Shown here piece after piece: positions 1-8,570 of a stretch of DNA of 33,892 nt; the first letter of the stretch is position 1, and each line of letters opens with the position of its first letter. Made by a program: the position numbers and the translations under genes. The notes below the pieces were generated by a model. That model was given only the letters and a program-made list of their open reading frames with translations. It made no database searches and was not told where the DNA came from. The stretch is from Microcaldota archaeon (GTDB lineage Archaea; Micrarchaeota; Micrarchaeia; Burarchaeales; JACRGF01), in the NCBI GenBank assembly GCA_016212395.1, contig JACRGF010000044.1, forward strand, positions 1-33,892, in the 5' to 3' direction.

Positions 1-517
1 ACACCAACCGTTCCGCCAAAGTTGTTCTTAGAGTTTCTGCTGTTTTCTTCAACAGTAAAAACAGCAAACCACTTGCCTGAAGACTCACGCTTCAAAACAA
101 GAGTCTTAATTTTACCCTCGATTTCACGGTGCTTCCTAATAGAAATTCTTCCGAAAGGAGTCACTTCCAACTTGCTTTCAAGACGAAAGCCGAACTGCGG
201 GTAGTAAAGGCTCTTCATCCTGCCAAGAGACTTGAACCTCGGAAAACCACACTTCAAACCCTTCTTTCTCAACCTAAAAATCCGAATCACTGAATAATAA
301 ACTCTGTGAGCTACTTCCTGCTGAACCTGCGAATACAACCTGTAATCCTTAACCATTAACTGAAGCGCGTCCTTCGAAGGAAAAAAACCGAAATCATCGT
401 AAAATTTTTCGAATGCCCTAAAAGCTCGTTCCACAAACTCTTCGCTAACCACAAATGCTTAAGCATTTCCACCTCCTGCTGCTTAGATGGATACAGCCTA
501 AACTTATACGCCCTCAT
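1..517 (-). pseudogene. tnpB: IS605-family TnpB (OrfB) N-terminal part, truncated by window edge, apparent frameshift near 430-440
   Basis: Reverse translation gives MRAYKFRLYPSKQQEVEMLKHLWLAKSLWNEL then, in another frame, AFEKFYDDFGFFPSKDALQLMVKDYRLYSQVQQEVAHRVYYSVIRIFRLRKKGLKCGFPRFKSLGRMKSLYYPQFGFRLESKLEVTPFGRISIRKHREIEGKIKTLVLKRESSGKWFAVFTVEEN, typical of the TnpB N-terminal region. Confidence 0.85.
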
Positions 518-692
518 CACACACTCATGCTGTTTACTTCGTATAAAAACTTTTAGAGGGGGGTGACAGTCGATGCGACCGCCTTATCCACCCGCACGAC
601 GTGACGCTTGACTATCGCCATGCGGAGTTATTTACTACAAGCGTCACGCCGTGTTAAAATAGGTAGAGTTGGCGACCGCGAACAGTTTTAAA
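515..692 (-). mobile_element. Upstream end (LE) of the tnpB element, copy 1, containing a large hairpin insertion
   Basis: Shares catcacacactcatgctgttt, tataaaaact, gggggtgacag, atgcgaccgccttatccaccc, taaaat..ggtagagttggcgaccgcgaa and agttttaaa with 23611-23728. Confidence 0.75.
595..653. repeat. Inverted repeat CACGACGTGACGCTTG / CAAGCGTCACGCCGTG inside copy 1 LE
   Basis: 16-nt arms (595-610, 638-653) complementary with one mismatch, 27-nt loop. Confidence 0.85.
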
Positions 693-738
693 GACGGCAG
701 AAACGCATGAGTATAACAAGCCATAGCAAAGTCCAAGC

Positions 739-838
739 TTCAATTTCTTTTCTCCTCTTTACAGCAAATTCACTGCTTCAATCCCTTTTCTCGCCTTCAC
801 AGCAAATTCACGAGTTCAATTCCTTTTCCAACCTTTCC
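739..838. repeat. 38-bp tandem repeat, about 2.6 copies, formed from the 3' end of thiD
   Basis: Units start at 739, 777 and 815: ttcaat..cttttc...cttt/cacagcaaattcac; the thiD stop codon lies in the rightmost complete unit. Confidence 0.8.
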
Positions 839-1606
839 TCCTCTTTCAATCGCTTGCGAAACAAATTTTTCCGCGAGCGCAACGCTTTCCTTCACGCTTT
901 TTCCTTTAGTGAGAAAAGCGGCTATTGCTGAAGCGAACGCGCACCCTCCGCCCTTCGTGCCTTTCTTTATCCTTTTCTTTTCGAACAAGACAAACTCGCC
1001 GTTTTCAAGCAGTAAAACGTCAACGATTTTTTCTTCTCCAACCCGCATTCCTTTATTTTCTTCTCCGACCTTCATTCCTTTCAACACGACGTTTTTCGCC
1101 CCGAGTTGCTGGAGTTGAATGCACGCGAGCTTTGCTTGTTGAATCGTGGATATTTTTTGTTTTGACTGAAGCAAGCACTGGGCTTCGAGAGCATTGGGGG
1201 TAATTATCGTCGCGAGAGGAAGAAGAAGGGAACGAATCGCTTTCACTGCTTTCCGCTCGACCAGACTCCCGCCCATTTGCGCGCTCATCACTGGATCAAC
1301 AATCACAAAACGAGTTTTGCTTTTCCTTATTGCATGCGCGACGGCATTTATTGTTTCAACAGTGGGAAGCATGCCGGTTTTTATTGTTTTTACGTTGAAG
1401 TCTTCGAGAATAATTCTGAGTTGTTGCTGCACGAGCGATGAAGGAAGAGGATTTGTTTTTTTGAGTGCGATAGTGTTTTGGATAGTAATTGCAGTTATTG
1501 CAGTTGCAGTGTAAACACCGAGCTTTGAAAAAACTTTCAAGTCTGCTTGAATGCCTGCGCCTGCGCTCGGGTCTGAACCGCCGATGGCTAAAGCAACTGC
1601 TTGCAT
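797..1606 (-). CDS. thiD: Hydroxymethylpyrimidine/phosphomethylpyrimidine kinase (ThiD)
   Basis: MQAVALAIGGSDPSAGAGIQADLKVFSKLGVYTATAITAITIQNT, VDPVMSAQMGG, ITPNALEAQCLL: ThiD/ribokinase family. Confidence 0.92.
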   Translation of the reverse strand: MQAVALAIGGSDPSAGAGIQADLKVFSKLGVYTATAITAITIQNTIALKKTNPLPSSLVQQQLRIILEDFNVKTIKTGMLPTVETINAVAHAIRKSKTRFVIVDPVMSAQMGGSLVERKAVKAIRSLLLPLATIITPNALEAQCLLQSKQKISTIQQAKLACIQLQQLGAKNVVLKGMKVGEENKGMRVGEEKIVDVLLLENGEFVLFEKKRIKKGTKGGGCAFASAIAAFLTKGKSVKESVALAEKFVSQAIERGGKVGKGIELVNLL

Positions 1607-1672
1607 GGGTTTTTGTTGCTTCGAGAAAGTATTTAATATGCGCGCGAGACAAAAAGGTTAGAGGCGGTTTTG

Positions 1673-1960
1673 ATGAATGAGTTGAGTGAAGAAAACTTGG
1701 TGGAAATTGATAATGTTACTAAGCAAAAGGTGGACGCTACTATAGACTCGATTGAATACGCGTTGCAAGGGTGGGAGAAGGAAAAAAAAACAGGCGCGCA
1801 GTTGTCAGAGAAAATGGAGAAGCTTCAAAAATGGCGTGACGCATTGAAAAAATGGAATGAGACGCACGTGTTCAAAAAAGACGACGAAGCAAGAACTCGG
1901 TTGGAACGCTTGAAAGCGTTTTATGACATTTGCAGGGAATTGGGGGCAGGAGAGAATTAG
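1673..1960 (+). CDS. Small charged helical protein, unknown function
   Basis: ORF MNELSEENLVEIDNVTKQKVDATIDSIEYALQGWEKEKKTG..., adjacent to and co-oriented with the next ORF. Confidence 0.6.
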   Translation: MNELSEENLVEIDNVTKQKVDATIDSIEYALQGWEKEKKTGAQLSEKMEKLQKWRDALKKWNETHVFKKDDEARTRLERLKAFYDICRELGAGEN

Positions 1961-1962
1961 CT

Positions 1963-4900
1963 ATGTGCCCAGTGTTTAAAGGAGCAGAAGAAGCGGAGAA
2001 GCGCGTGAGCGACTTGCAGAGGCTAGTGCAAACTCCGGCGTTCCAGCAGTTGGGGCTTCCGCTTGAAGAAAAAAAAGAAGCGAAAGGGGTAGGGCCTGCG
2101 TCAAGAGCTTCAAATGCTGAAGCGCAAGTGCGAGCATTGGTCGGGCATGCGGGTTCTGCTGTAAAGCCAGTGTTGATCCAAGCTGCAATCCAGCAAGTTG
2201 ATGCAGGCTTGCGCGCTGTCGCGGAAGTAAGGCAAGCTACAGAAACAACGATGGTTGTAGACCGTGAAGTTCTGGGTTATTTTGAAAGACTGCTTCAAGA
2301 CACGAGGGAGAGGCTGCAGGAAGGGGATGCTGGCGCGATAGACGTAGCAATGCTTTACACCGGGTTGTTGAAAGGCTATGTTGAAGCAAGCGCGTCTGTT
2401 CAGGATGCAGGGAGAATAGAACGCGAGGCAGGCTTGCTGCACGGCTCGAAAGCGCGCGAGGCTATTGCAGGGCTTGCTTCAAGCGCGAGAAAACAATTTT
2501 ACGAGTACCAAGAGAGAGTGCGAATGTTTTTGAGAACTCCTGGAAACTCTGAACAACTGGAAGGATTGCTTGAGTTGAACGCTCTTGCTAGTAAAGCAGG
2601 CGTTTCACTTGCGAGGGCCGACGTTTACTTGCAAAAATCGAAGCAGTTTGAGGAAATGTGCGAACAAGCGTCAATTGAATTGAGCAGGCAATCGTCAGAG
2701 TATATTGGAGTGCTTGAAAGAATGAGGAAGAGCGCGCCTGCAGATGAAGATCATGCGGAACTGACGCGTGGACGGTACGAGTACGCGAGCGGTTTTGTTG
2801 ATTTGGTGCGCGATGCAGATGCACAGCTCTCTGCAGCAGTAGAGGGTTACGACCCTTCAAAGTTTTTCAATGCTGACGGCTCGTTCAACGAAGCAAACGA
2901 GCAAATGACAGTATTGAGAAAAGCAGGCGCGATAGTTGAAAGCAGTACTGGAGTGCGCGCGAGTTTTGAAGAGAAAACGTGGCAGGAATTGTTCCAGACA
3001 GAACAAAGAGAAGCGCTTGGTGGATTAACTGCAAGCGCAGTGAGGGGAACGCGCAAGGCGCTTGAAGGAGTGGACAAAGTGCTTGTCCCGAAACTGGGGG
3101 AAGACGGAAAGTTTGAAGGAATGGTTTCAGTTTTTGAAGCAACAGGAAAACAGGAGCTCGCTCGAGAGATTAGGGGAAAGTATGAGGAAGTGCTTGAAGA
3201 ATTAAGCGCGGCGCAAACAGCTTTAGCGCAAGGAAACGAGAGGGAAGCAAGAAGGCACTTGGAGAAAGCGCGCGAACTAGACGGAGAAGCGCAAGCGCTT
3301 TTTAGGGAAGCGAGCTCGAAATACCTGCAGGCTTACAGGGAAGAACGCGGGTACAGAGAGTTAAGCGCTGGAGAGAAAGGCGCGTACTTGTTTTCAAAAT
3401 ATGGGAGTTACGCATGCGACGGGATAGTGATTGGTGCAGGGATTGCTGCTGAAGTTTCAAGCAGCGGGACTGCAACACCGCTTGTGCTCGGCTTGGAAGC
3501 AGCTTACTGGAGCATGCGCGCGGGAAAAGACGTGTACGAAGATTATCAGCGCACAGGAGAACTCTCATGGGCAAAAGTAGGCGAGGGCGCGTTGTTTGCA
3601 GTGCCTGCAGTTGGAAGGTTCGCGAAAGCATACTTTGAATTGTCGAAAGGAGTGCAACTGACGATAAGCATTGCAACAGGAGTTACAAGCTTCGGGCTTG
3701 CAGGATTGGGCGTGTACGGGATAGGAACTGCTGTTGCAAGCGGAATGCGCACAGGGTTTACGAACGAAGAACTAGCAGGCTTGATTGCAGGAGTCGCGCC
3801 AATGGGCTTGGCTTTCAGGGGAGCAGTGCCTGTGATTGCAAAGTGGGGCAAAGAAAAAGTTGCAACGATTGAAATTTACCCAAGGCAGGAAACCCCGACA
3901 GTCAGGGCAGTGGCTGAACCTGCAGGAGCGCAAGTCATTCCATTTCCAAAAACGAGAAGATGGGTTGAAACAGGAAACGCGAGTGGAGAACCGAGAATGC
4001 AAAGACAGGAAGCCGGAGCCGGACCAGTGAGGATGAATGGATGGGAGCGTGGAGCTCAAGTCATTCCATTGAGAACGCCGCGAGAGCAAGTTGAAATGCC
4101 AGTAGTGCGCGAGGCAACGACTGGGCAATCGATAGAAATGCCTGGCGCGCGAGGAGGCAATGCAGAAGCGAGACGCCCTGCATTGAGAGCAGTAGAACCA
4201 ACAGCAAGGAGAAGCACTGCTGAATCCATGAAGCCAGTGGCTGAAGCAGTGCGCAAGGCTACAGGCGTGGAATCCCCTGAGTTGATGAGAGCGCTTGAAG
4301 GGTTCGTGGACGGCGCGGTGAGGGAAGTAAAAGTGTTGAACCCGCGCGAGGGGGGCGGAGTGCTGCGCGTGACGACTGAGAGCGGGCGGAGAGTTTACGT
4401 TAAAATGGTTCAAGGGCAAAAGCAAGCGCAGCAATTGCGGAACGAAGCACTGTTTCAAATAATGGGTGAAAAGGCAGGAGGAAACACGGTGAGAACGCGC
4501 ATTGTCGAGGAGGGAAGGACGACGTTTGCAGTGATGGAAGACGCTGGGACTCCAGTGTCAAGAATGTCAGAGCAGGAGATTGCAAGGCTCTCGCCACGGC
4601 AAAAGCAAGAGCTAGCAAGGCAGATGGGGGAAGACATCGCGCGTTCTTTCATACTAGGTGGAACGGACGTGCACGCGGAACAATTCATGCTCGGCAGGGC
4701 TCCGGGCGGGGGATTGCAGCTTTCGCACGTTGACAACGCGTGCTTAGCGTTCGAGCGAAGGCAAGGCAGGCTGATGGAAAAAACCCCAGCTGAAACACTT
4801 GGCCAAATGTATTCTGAAGTATCACAAGCACTCGGGCTGACAGACGAGGCAGCGCAGTCTGCAATGCGACAAGGGTTCACTGAAGGAATGAACGCAATGC

Positions 4901-5061
4901 GCGAAAGCTTTTCTTCAGGAGCGCTTGAAGCAAGGGCGAGGCTCGGAGAAGAATTTTACAGGCAAAACGAACAAATGCTTCGCGAACTCTACAGCAGGGC
5001 GCAGACAGAGCCTGAAACGGCGTGGAGCAGAATGTACGGATTGACGCTTTCAATGGACTAA
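1963..5061 (+). CDS. Very large helical/membrane-associated protein with C-terminal kinase-like domain
   Basis: ORF of ~1030 aa; long coiled-coil region, hydrophobic central region (GIVIGAGIAAEV..., VTSFGLAGLGVYGIG), C-terminal YVKMV...NEALF...FAVMEDAG...GGTDVHAEQFMLG...LSHVDNACLAF resembling HipA/PI3K-like kinase motifs. Confidence 0.75.
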   Translation: MCPVFKGAEEAEKRVSDLQRLVQTPAFQQLGLPLEEKKEAKGVGPASRASNAEAQVRALVGHAGSAVKPVLIQAAIQQVDAGLRAVAEVRQATETTMVVDREVLGYFERLLQDTRERLQEGDAGAIDVAMLYTGLLKGYVEASASVQDAGRIEREAGLLHGSKAREAIAGLASSARKQFYEYQERVRMFLRTPGNSEQLEGLLELNALASKAGVSLARADVYLQKSKQFEEMCEQASIELSRQSSEYIGVLERMRKSAPADEDHAELTRGRYEYASGFVDLVRDADAQLSAAVEGYDPSKFFNADGSFNEANEQMTVLRKAGAIVESSTGVRASFEEKTWQELFQTEQREALGGLTASAVRGTRKALEGVDKVLVPKLGEDGKFEGMVSVFEATGKQELAREIRGKYEEVLEELSAAQTALAQGNEREARRHLEKARELDGEAQALFREASSKYLQAYREERGYRELSAGEKGAYLFSKYGSYACDGIVIGAGIAAEVSSSGTATPLVLGLEAAYWSMRAGKDVYEDYQRTGELSWAKVGEGALFAVPAVGRFAKAYFELSKGVQLTISIATGVTSFGLAGLGVYGIGTAVASGMRTGFTNEELAGLIAGVAPMGLAFRGAVPVIAKWGKEKVATIEIYPRQETPTVRAVAEPAGAQVIPFPKTRRWVETGNASGEPRMQRQEAGAGPVRMNGWERGAQVIPLRTPREQVEMPVVREATTGQSIEMPGARGGNAEARRPALRAVEPTARRSTAESMKPVAEAVRKATGVESPELMRALEGFVDGAVREVKVLNPREGGGVLRVTTESGRRVYVKMVQGQKQAQQLRNEALFQIMGEKAGGNTVRTRIVEEGRTTFAVMEDAGTPVSRMSEQEIARLSPRQKQELARQMGEDIARSFILGGTDVHAEQFMLGRAPGGGLQLSHVDNACLAFERRQGRLMEKTPAETLGQMYSEVSQALGLTDEAAQSAMRQGFTEGMNAMRESFSSGALEARARLGEEFYRQNEQMLRELYSRAQTEPETAWSRMYGLTLSMD

Positions 5062-5077
5062 ACGTGGAGGTTAAAAC

Positions 5078-5686
5078 GTGAAACAACTCGCGCAAACAAT
5101 TAGACCGCTTGCAGAAAAAAACGTCAGGCCTATGTTTACAGCCGTAGCACAAAGAGTTTTTGAAGCAGGCGAAGGCAGGTTTGCATTAGCAAGAACCCCA
5201 GCAGATTTATTGGCGCAACTCAAGCAGTTCGGCGAGTTTGACAGAGTGCTTGCGCTCGACGCGTTAAAGCGCTCTCCGGACAAGGAAAGCAGGCGCGTTG
5301 CACTGCTTATGACTGAAGATGAAAATGCAGGAGTGGCAAAAAGCGCTGTTCTAGTATGCGGGCAACTCGCTGGAAGCGCTCAAGCACTAAATGAAAAAAA
5401 AGAGTTTCTTGAAGCGCTGGCGAAAGCTTCAGAGAGCGGGATCAGTGAAATTCGCGAGGCAACCGCGCAAGCAATGGCATGGGTTGGCGCTGAAGGCTTG
5501 GAATTGCTGAAAAAACTTTCAAGAGACGCTGAAGACGAAGTGCGAAAACAAGTTGCAACATCATGCAGCGCGATAAAAACGCGCGAATCGCTTGAATTGC
5601 TTAAAGCGATGAAGAACGATAGTGTTGAAGAAGTGCGACAACTAGCAGGAAGACTTGCGACAAGGCTTGAAAAAGAATTGCGCTGA
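5078..5686 (+). CDS. HEAT-repeat protein
   Basis: Repeated helical units SGISEIREATAQAMAWVGAEGLELLKKLSRDAEDEVRKQVATSCSAIKTRESLELLKAMKNDSVEEVRQLAGRLATRLEKEL. Confidence 0.75.
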   Translation: MKQLAQTIRPLAEKNVRPMFTAVAQRVFEAGEGRFALARTPADLLAQLKQFGEFDRVLALDALKRSPDKESRRVALLMTEDENAGVAKSAVLVCGQLAGSAQALNEKKEFLEALAKASESGISEIREATAQAMAWVGAEGLELLKKLSRDAEDEVRKQVATSCSAIKTRESLELLKAMKNDSVEEVRQLAGRLATRLEKELR

Positions 5687-5688
5687 AA

Positions 5689-7098
5689 TTAGACTTGTTT
5701 TAATCCTGAAAGCAACAACTGCATGCTTGCATCTGTTTCCAAGCTGACTTCAACAAATGCGCGGCCACCTGGGTTGGAAGCATGCGTTTGAAGAGTAAGC
5801 GCGAGTCTTGAAAAAGTCGCGTACCCTGTCTTTCCGCATTTGCTGTGCCCTCTTATTAAAACAGTTGAATGCGTGCCTGCAAGAAAAGCGCGCAACACGT
5901 CAGCCCCGAAAAAACGAAAAGCGCCGCGAGTTTCATTTAACGCAAAACCACTCAAACCCTTTTTAGGCTCGTTCCAAACCAGTTGCGCTAGTTTTTCTCC
6001 GTCTAGCGAGGCGAGTTCGGCCAAAGTGAAAACTCCCTGCGGAACTCCACCGTGAAGCACGAGCACGCCGGAACCAGTATGTAACGCGAAAGGAAGGCGG
6101 TCGAACACGCGCTTGTTTACAAGCGAGTACAACCGCTTTCCACCCCTTGCTTTAAACTTTCGTGTTAACTCTTGATCAAATTCTCCGTATTTGTTGGTCG
6201 CTTCTACTTCATGGTCACCGCGCAAGAGAAAAACGTTTTCAGGAAATGCTCGCTTCAAATCGAGAAGCAACGCGAGCACCCCAACGCTTGAATCACCCCG
6301 GTCGATATAATCGCCAAGCGCAACCAGCGAGATTTTTTCTCCGCTTGAAACTCTCTCTACGAAATTTGTTTCAGAAAGCACGCGAAAAAGAGAATCAAAA
6401 TCTCCGTGCAAGTCGCCCACGAAAACAGCTTTGCCTTCACGCGACAATGAAACTAGGCTGCATTCTACTCTGGCGCCAGAATACCCGCGAGTTTTTTGTT
6501 CGTTGGCTAAAATAGATTCCACATCTAAAACCAAATCTTCAAACTGGCGAGCGTCGATTGTCTTGGCAAAGGAAAAAAAATCACTCAGAGTTTTAGGAGT
6601 GTGAGTTATGCTCCGGTAAGTTGGCTTCGCGTCAAATGCAATTCTAGGAAAAACCTCTTGTTCAGCATCATCCAACTCGCGCAGTGAACGGCTACGTGCG
6701 CCTAACAATTTCGCGAAAAAAGCGCCCCCATCTTCCACTGCCGCGCCGCCCGTGTACGAAACACGCAAGTCCTCTCCTACAAGAAAAATAGATCCAACAT
6801 TAGTAGGACTTGACAGAACTGGCCCGGAATACCGAACGTGGTCCAACGTGCCATTCTTCAAGACGATTAAAGCATCTTTGAAAGGAAGCTCGCTGAAAGA
6901 AATGTGAGTGTAAATTCCCCTGCGAACAGTTTTTTGAGCGCCTTGAATTTGCCCGGATTTGTACATGGCGCGCACTGCCCCAAGAAAATCTTTCACTTGC
7001 GCCAACGTTATATTGCCGTTTCGCACCACCCTCCATAATTCTAGCTCGCGTGAGTAATTGCGAGGTTGCAAATCGCGAGGTAGCGCTTGTTTCGACAT
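5689..7098 (-). CDS. PPP-family (eukaryote-like) Ser/Thr protein phosphatase with a ~200-aa uncharacterised N-terminal extension
   Basis: Motifs VFVGDLHGDFD, ALGDYIDRGDSS, LLRGDHEVEATN, LVLHGGVP, VLIRGHSK. Confidence 0.88.
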   Translation of the reverse strand: MSKQALPRDLQPRNYSRELELWRVVRNGNITLAQVKDFLGAVRAMYKSGQIQGAQKTVRRGIYTHISFSELPFKDALIVLKNGTLDHVRYSGPVLSSPTNVGSIFLVGEDLRVSYTGGAAVEDGGAFFAKLLGARSRSLRELDDAEQEVFPRIAFDAKPTYRSITHTPKTLSDFFSFAKTIDARQFEDLVLDVESILANEQKTRGYSGARVECSLVSLSREGKAVFVGDLHGDFDSLFRVLSETNFVERVSSGEKISLVALGDYIDRGDSSVGVLALLLDLKRAFPENVFLLRGDHEVEATNKYGEFDQELTRKFKARGGKRLYSLVNKRVFDRLPFALHTGSGVLVLHGGVPQGVFTLAELASLDGEKLAQLVWNEPKKGLSGFALNETRGAFRFFGADVLRAFLAGTHSTVLIRGHSKCGKTGYATFSRLALTLQTHASNPGGRAFVEVSLETDASMQLLLSGLKQV

Positions 7099-7154
7099 GA
7101 ATTAATTATGAACTCGCGGGAATTTAAATGAGTAGGTGGCATAGGATTAGCATT

Positions 7155-8447
7155 ATGCGCGTTGCAATCATTGGAGGCGCCGGGGACTTCGGCGCGCTCT
7201 ACGCACAACTCTTGAAGGAAGACGGCTTCGACGTAACGATTACGAGCAGGAGCGAAGAGAGAGGAAGAAAAAAAGCTAAAGAGTTGGGAGTAGAATCTGC
7301 GAGAGAGGAAGAAGCGTGCGCGAACTCTGAAGTCGTGATAGTTTCAGTTTCTATTCGCGCTACTGCAGAGACGATAAAGAGAATTCTTCCGTTCTTGAAG
7401 AAGGAATGCTTGTTGATGGACTTTACTTCGATAAAAACACTGGCAGTGAATGAAATGAAGAAAGCAAAATGCGAAGAGATAGTGGGCTGCCACCCCATGC
7501 ACGGCCCGAGAATAACAAGCTTGGAAGGCCAGACGATAGTGTTCACGCCGGTAAGAAAGGGAGAGCGGTTTGCGAAAATAAAGCATTTTTTCGAGAAGAG
7601 GAAGGCGCGCGTTCTTGAAACCACTGCAGACGAGCATGACGAGGCGATGGCAGTAGTGCAGGCGCTCACGCACTTTACTTACTTGTCAGCTGCAGGAACA
7701 ATAAAGGCGCTTGGAGTGGACTTGAAGCGCTCGCGCGTGTTCGCTTCCTCGCTCTACGAACTGACTATGGATTTCGTCGCGCGCATTATAGGCCAGAACC
7801 CGCAGTTGTACGCTGAAATCCAAATGTTCAACCCGAAAGCAAAGAGAGTGCGCGACGAGTTCGTAAAACAAGCGAGAGAACTGAAGAAAATAATAGACGA
7901 GAAGAATGAGGATGCGTTCATCAAATTCATGAACGAAGCAGCCAAGCACTACGGAAACTTGGAGGAAGGAATGGCGAAAAGCGACAAGGCAATAGCAGCG
8001 CTCAACGAGGAAGTGCGAAGGCTGAAAGCAGCAACTGGAAAAAAAATAGCTGTAGAAAACATTTACTCCCATGTAGTCCACTTCGGAGAGCTTGCAGAGC
8101 TTGATGCTGAAAACATAACTTTGAAAACAAAAAGCAAAACGCAGAAGCTGAAAACATCGAACGTAAAATTATTGGGCTGGAGCGAGCTGAGAGAGTGGAA
8201 AAAGAAAAACAGCGTGAAGAGAGACTACTCGTTCGTATTCTCGAAATGCGAGCCTGAAACAGTAAAGAATGCAGGCGAAGGAATAGACGAAGACGTGGTG
8301 AGCGTGGAAAAAATAGACGTGTACGAAATGGGGGAAAAAGGAACGAGCGTAACACTGCGCTTCACTATTTTCGCAGAAGCAAACCTGAAAGAAATAGACG
8401 GGAAAATAAAAAAACGGTTTGAAGGATTAGGAGCAAAAATACGGTGA
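7155..8447 (+). CDS. tyrA: Prephenate dehydrogenase-like (TyrA) with C-terminal extension
   Basis: MRVAIIGGAGDFGALYAQLLKEDGFDVTITSRS Rossmann start, LMDFTSIK, GCHPMHGPRITSLEGQTIVFTP. Confidence 0.85.
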   Translation: MRVAIIGGAGDFGALYAQLLKEDGFDVTITSRSEERGRKKAKELGVESAREEEACANSEVVIVSVSIRATAETIKRILPFLKKECLLMDFTSIKTLAVNEMKKAKCEEIVGCHPMHGPRITSLEGQTIVFTPVRKGERFAKIKHFFEKRKARVLETTADEHDEAMAVVQALTHFTYLSAAGTIKALGVDLKRSRVFASSLYELTMDFVARIIGQNPQLYAEIQMFNPKAKRVRDEFVKQARELKKIIDEKNEDAFIKFMNEAAKHYGNLEEGMAKSDKAIAALNEEVRRLKAATGKKIAVENIYSHVVHFGELAELDAENITLKTKSKTQKLKTSNVKLLGWSELREWKKKNSVKRDYSFVFSKCEPETVKNAGEGIDEDVVSVEKIDVYEMGEKGTSVTLRFTIFAEANLKEIDGKIKKRFEGLGAKIR

Positions 8448-8570
8448 ACGAGCAGAAGAAAGAGAAAAACAATGGAGAAAAATATGCGAAAAAATAAGAC
8501 GAAAACGAGTTGAATGACTACACATGAAAATAAGATGAGAGTGAATCTGAGGATTAGGAGCAAAAATACG
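8424..8570. repeat. 20-bp direct repeat ggattaggagcaaaaatacg at 8424-8443 and 8551-8570
   Basis: Exact repeat of the tyrA 3' end located downstream of its stop codon. Confidence 0.85.

Noticed and set aside
3772-4458. 228-aa minus-strand ORF (Trp/His/Ser-rich)
   Set aside because: Antisense to the giant kinase-like ORF; composition typical of shadow translation.
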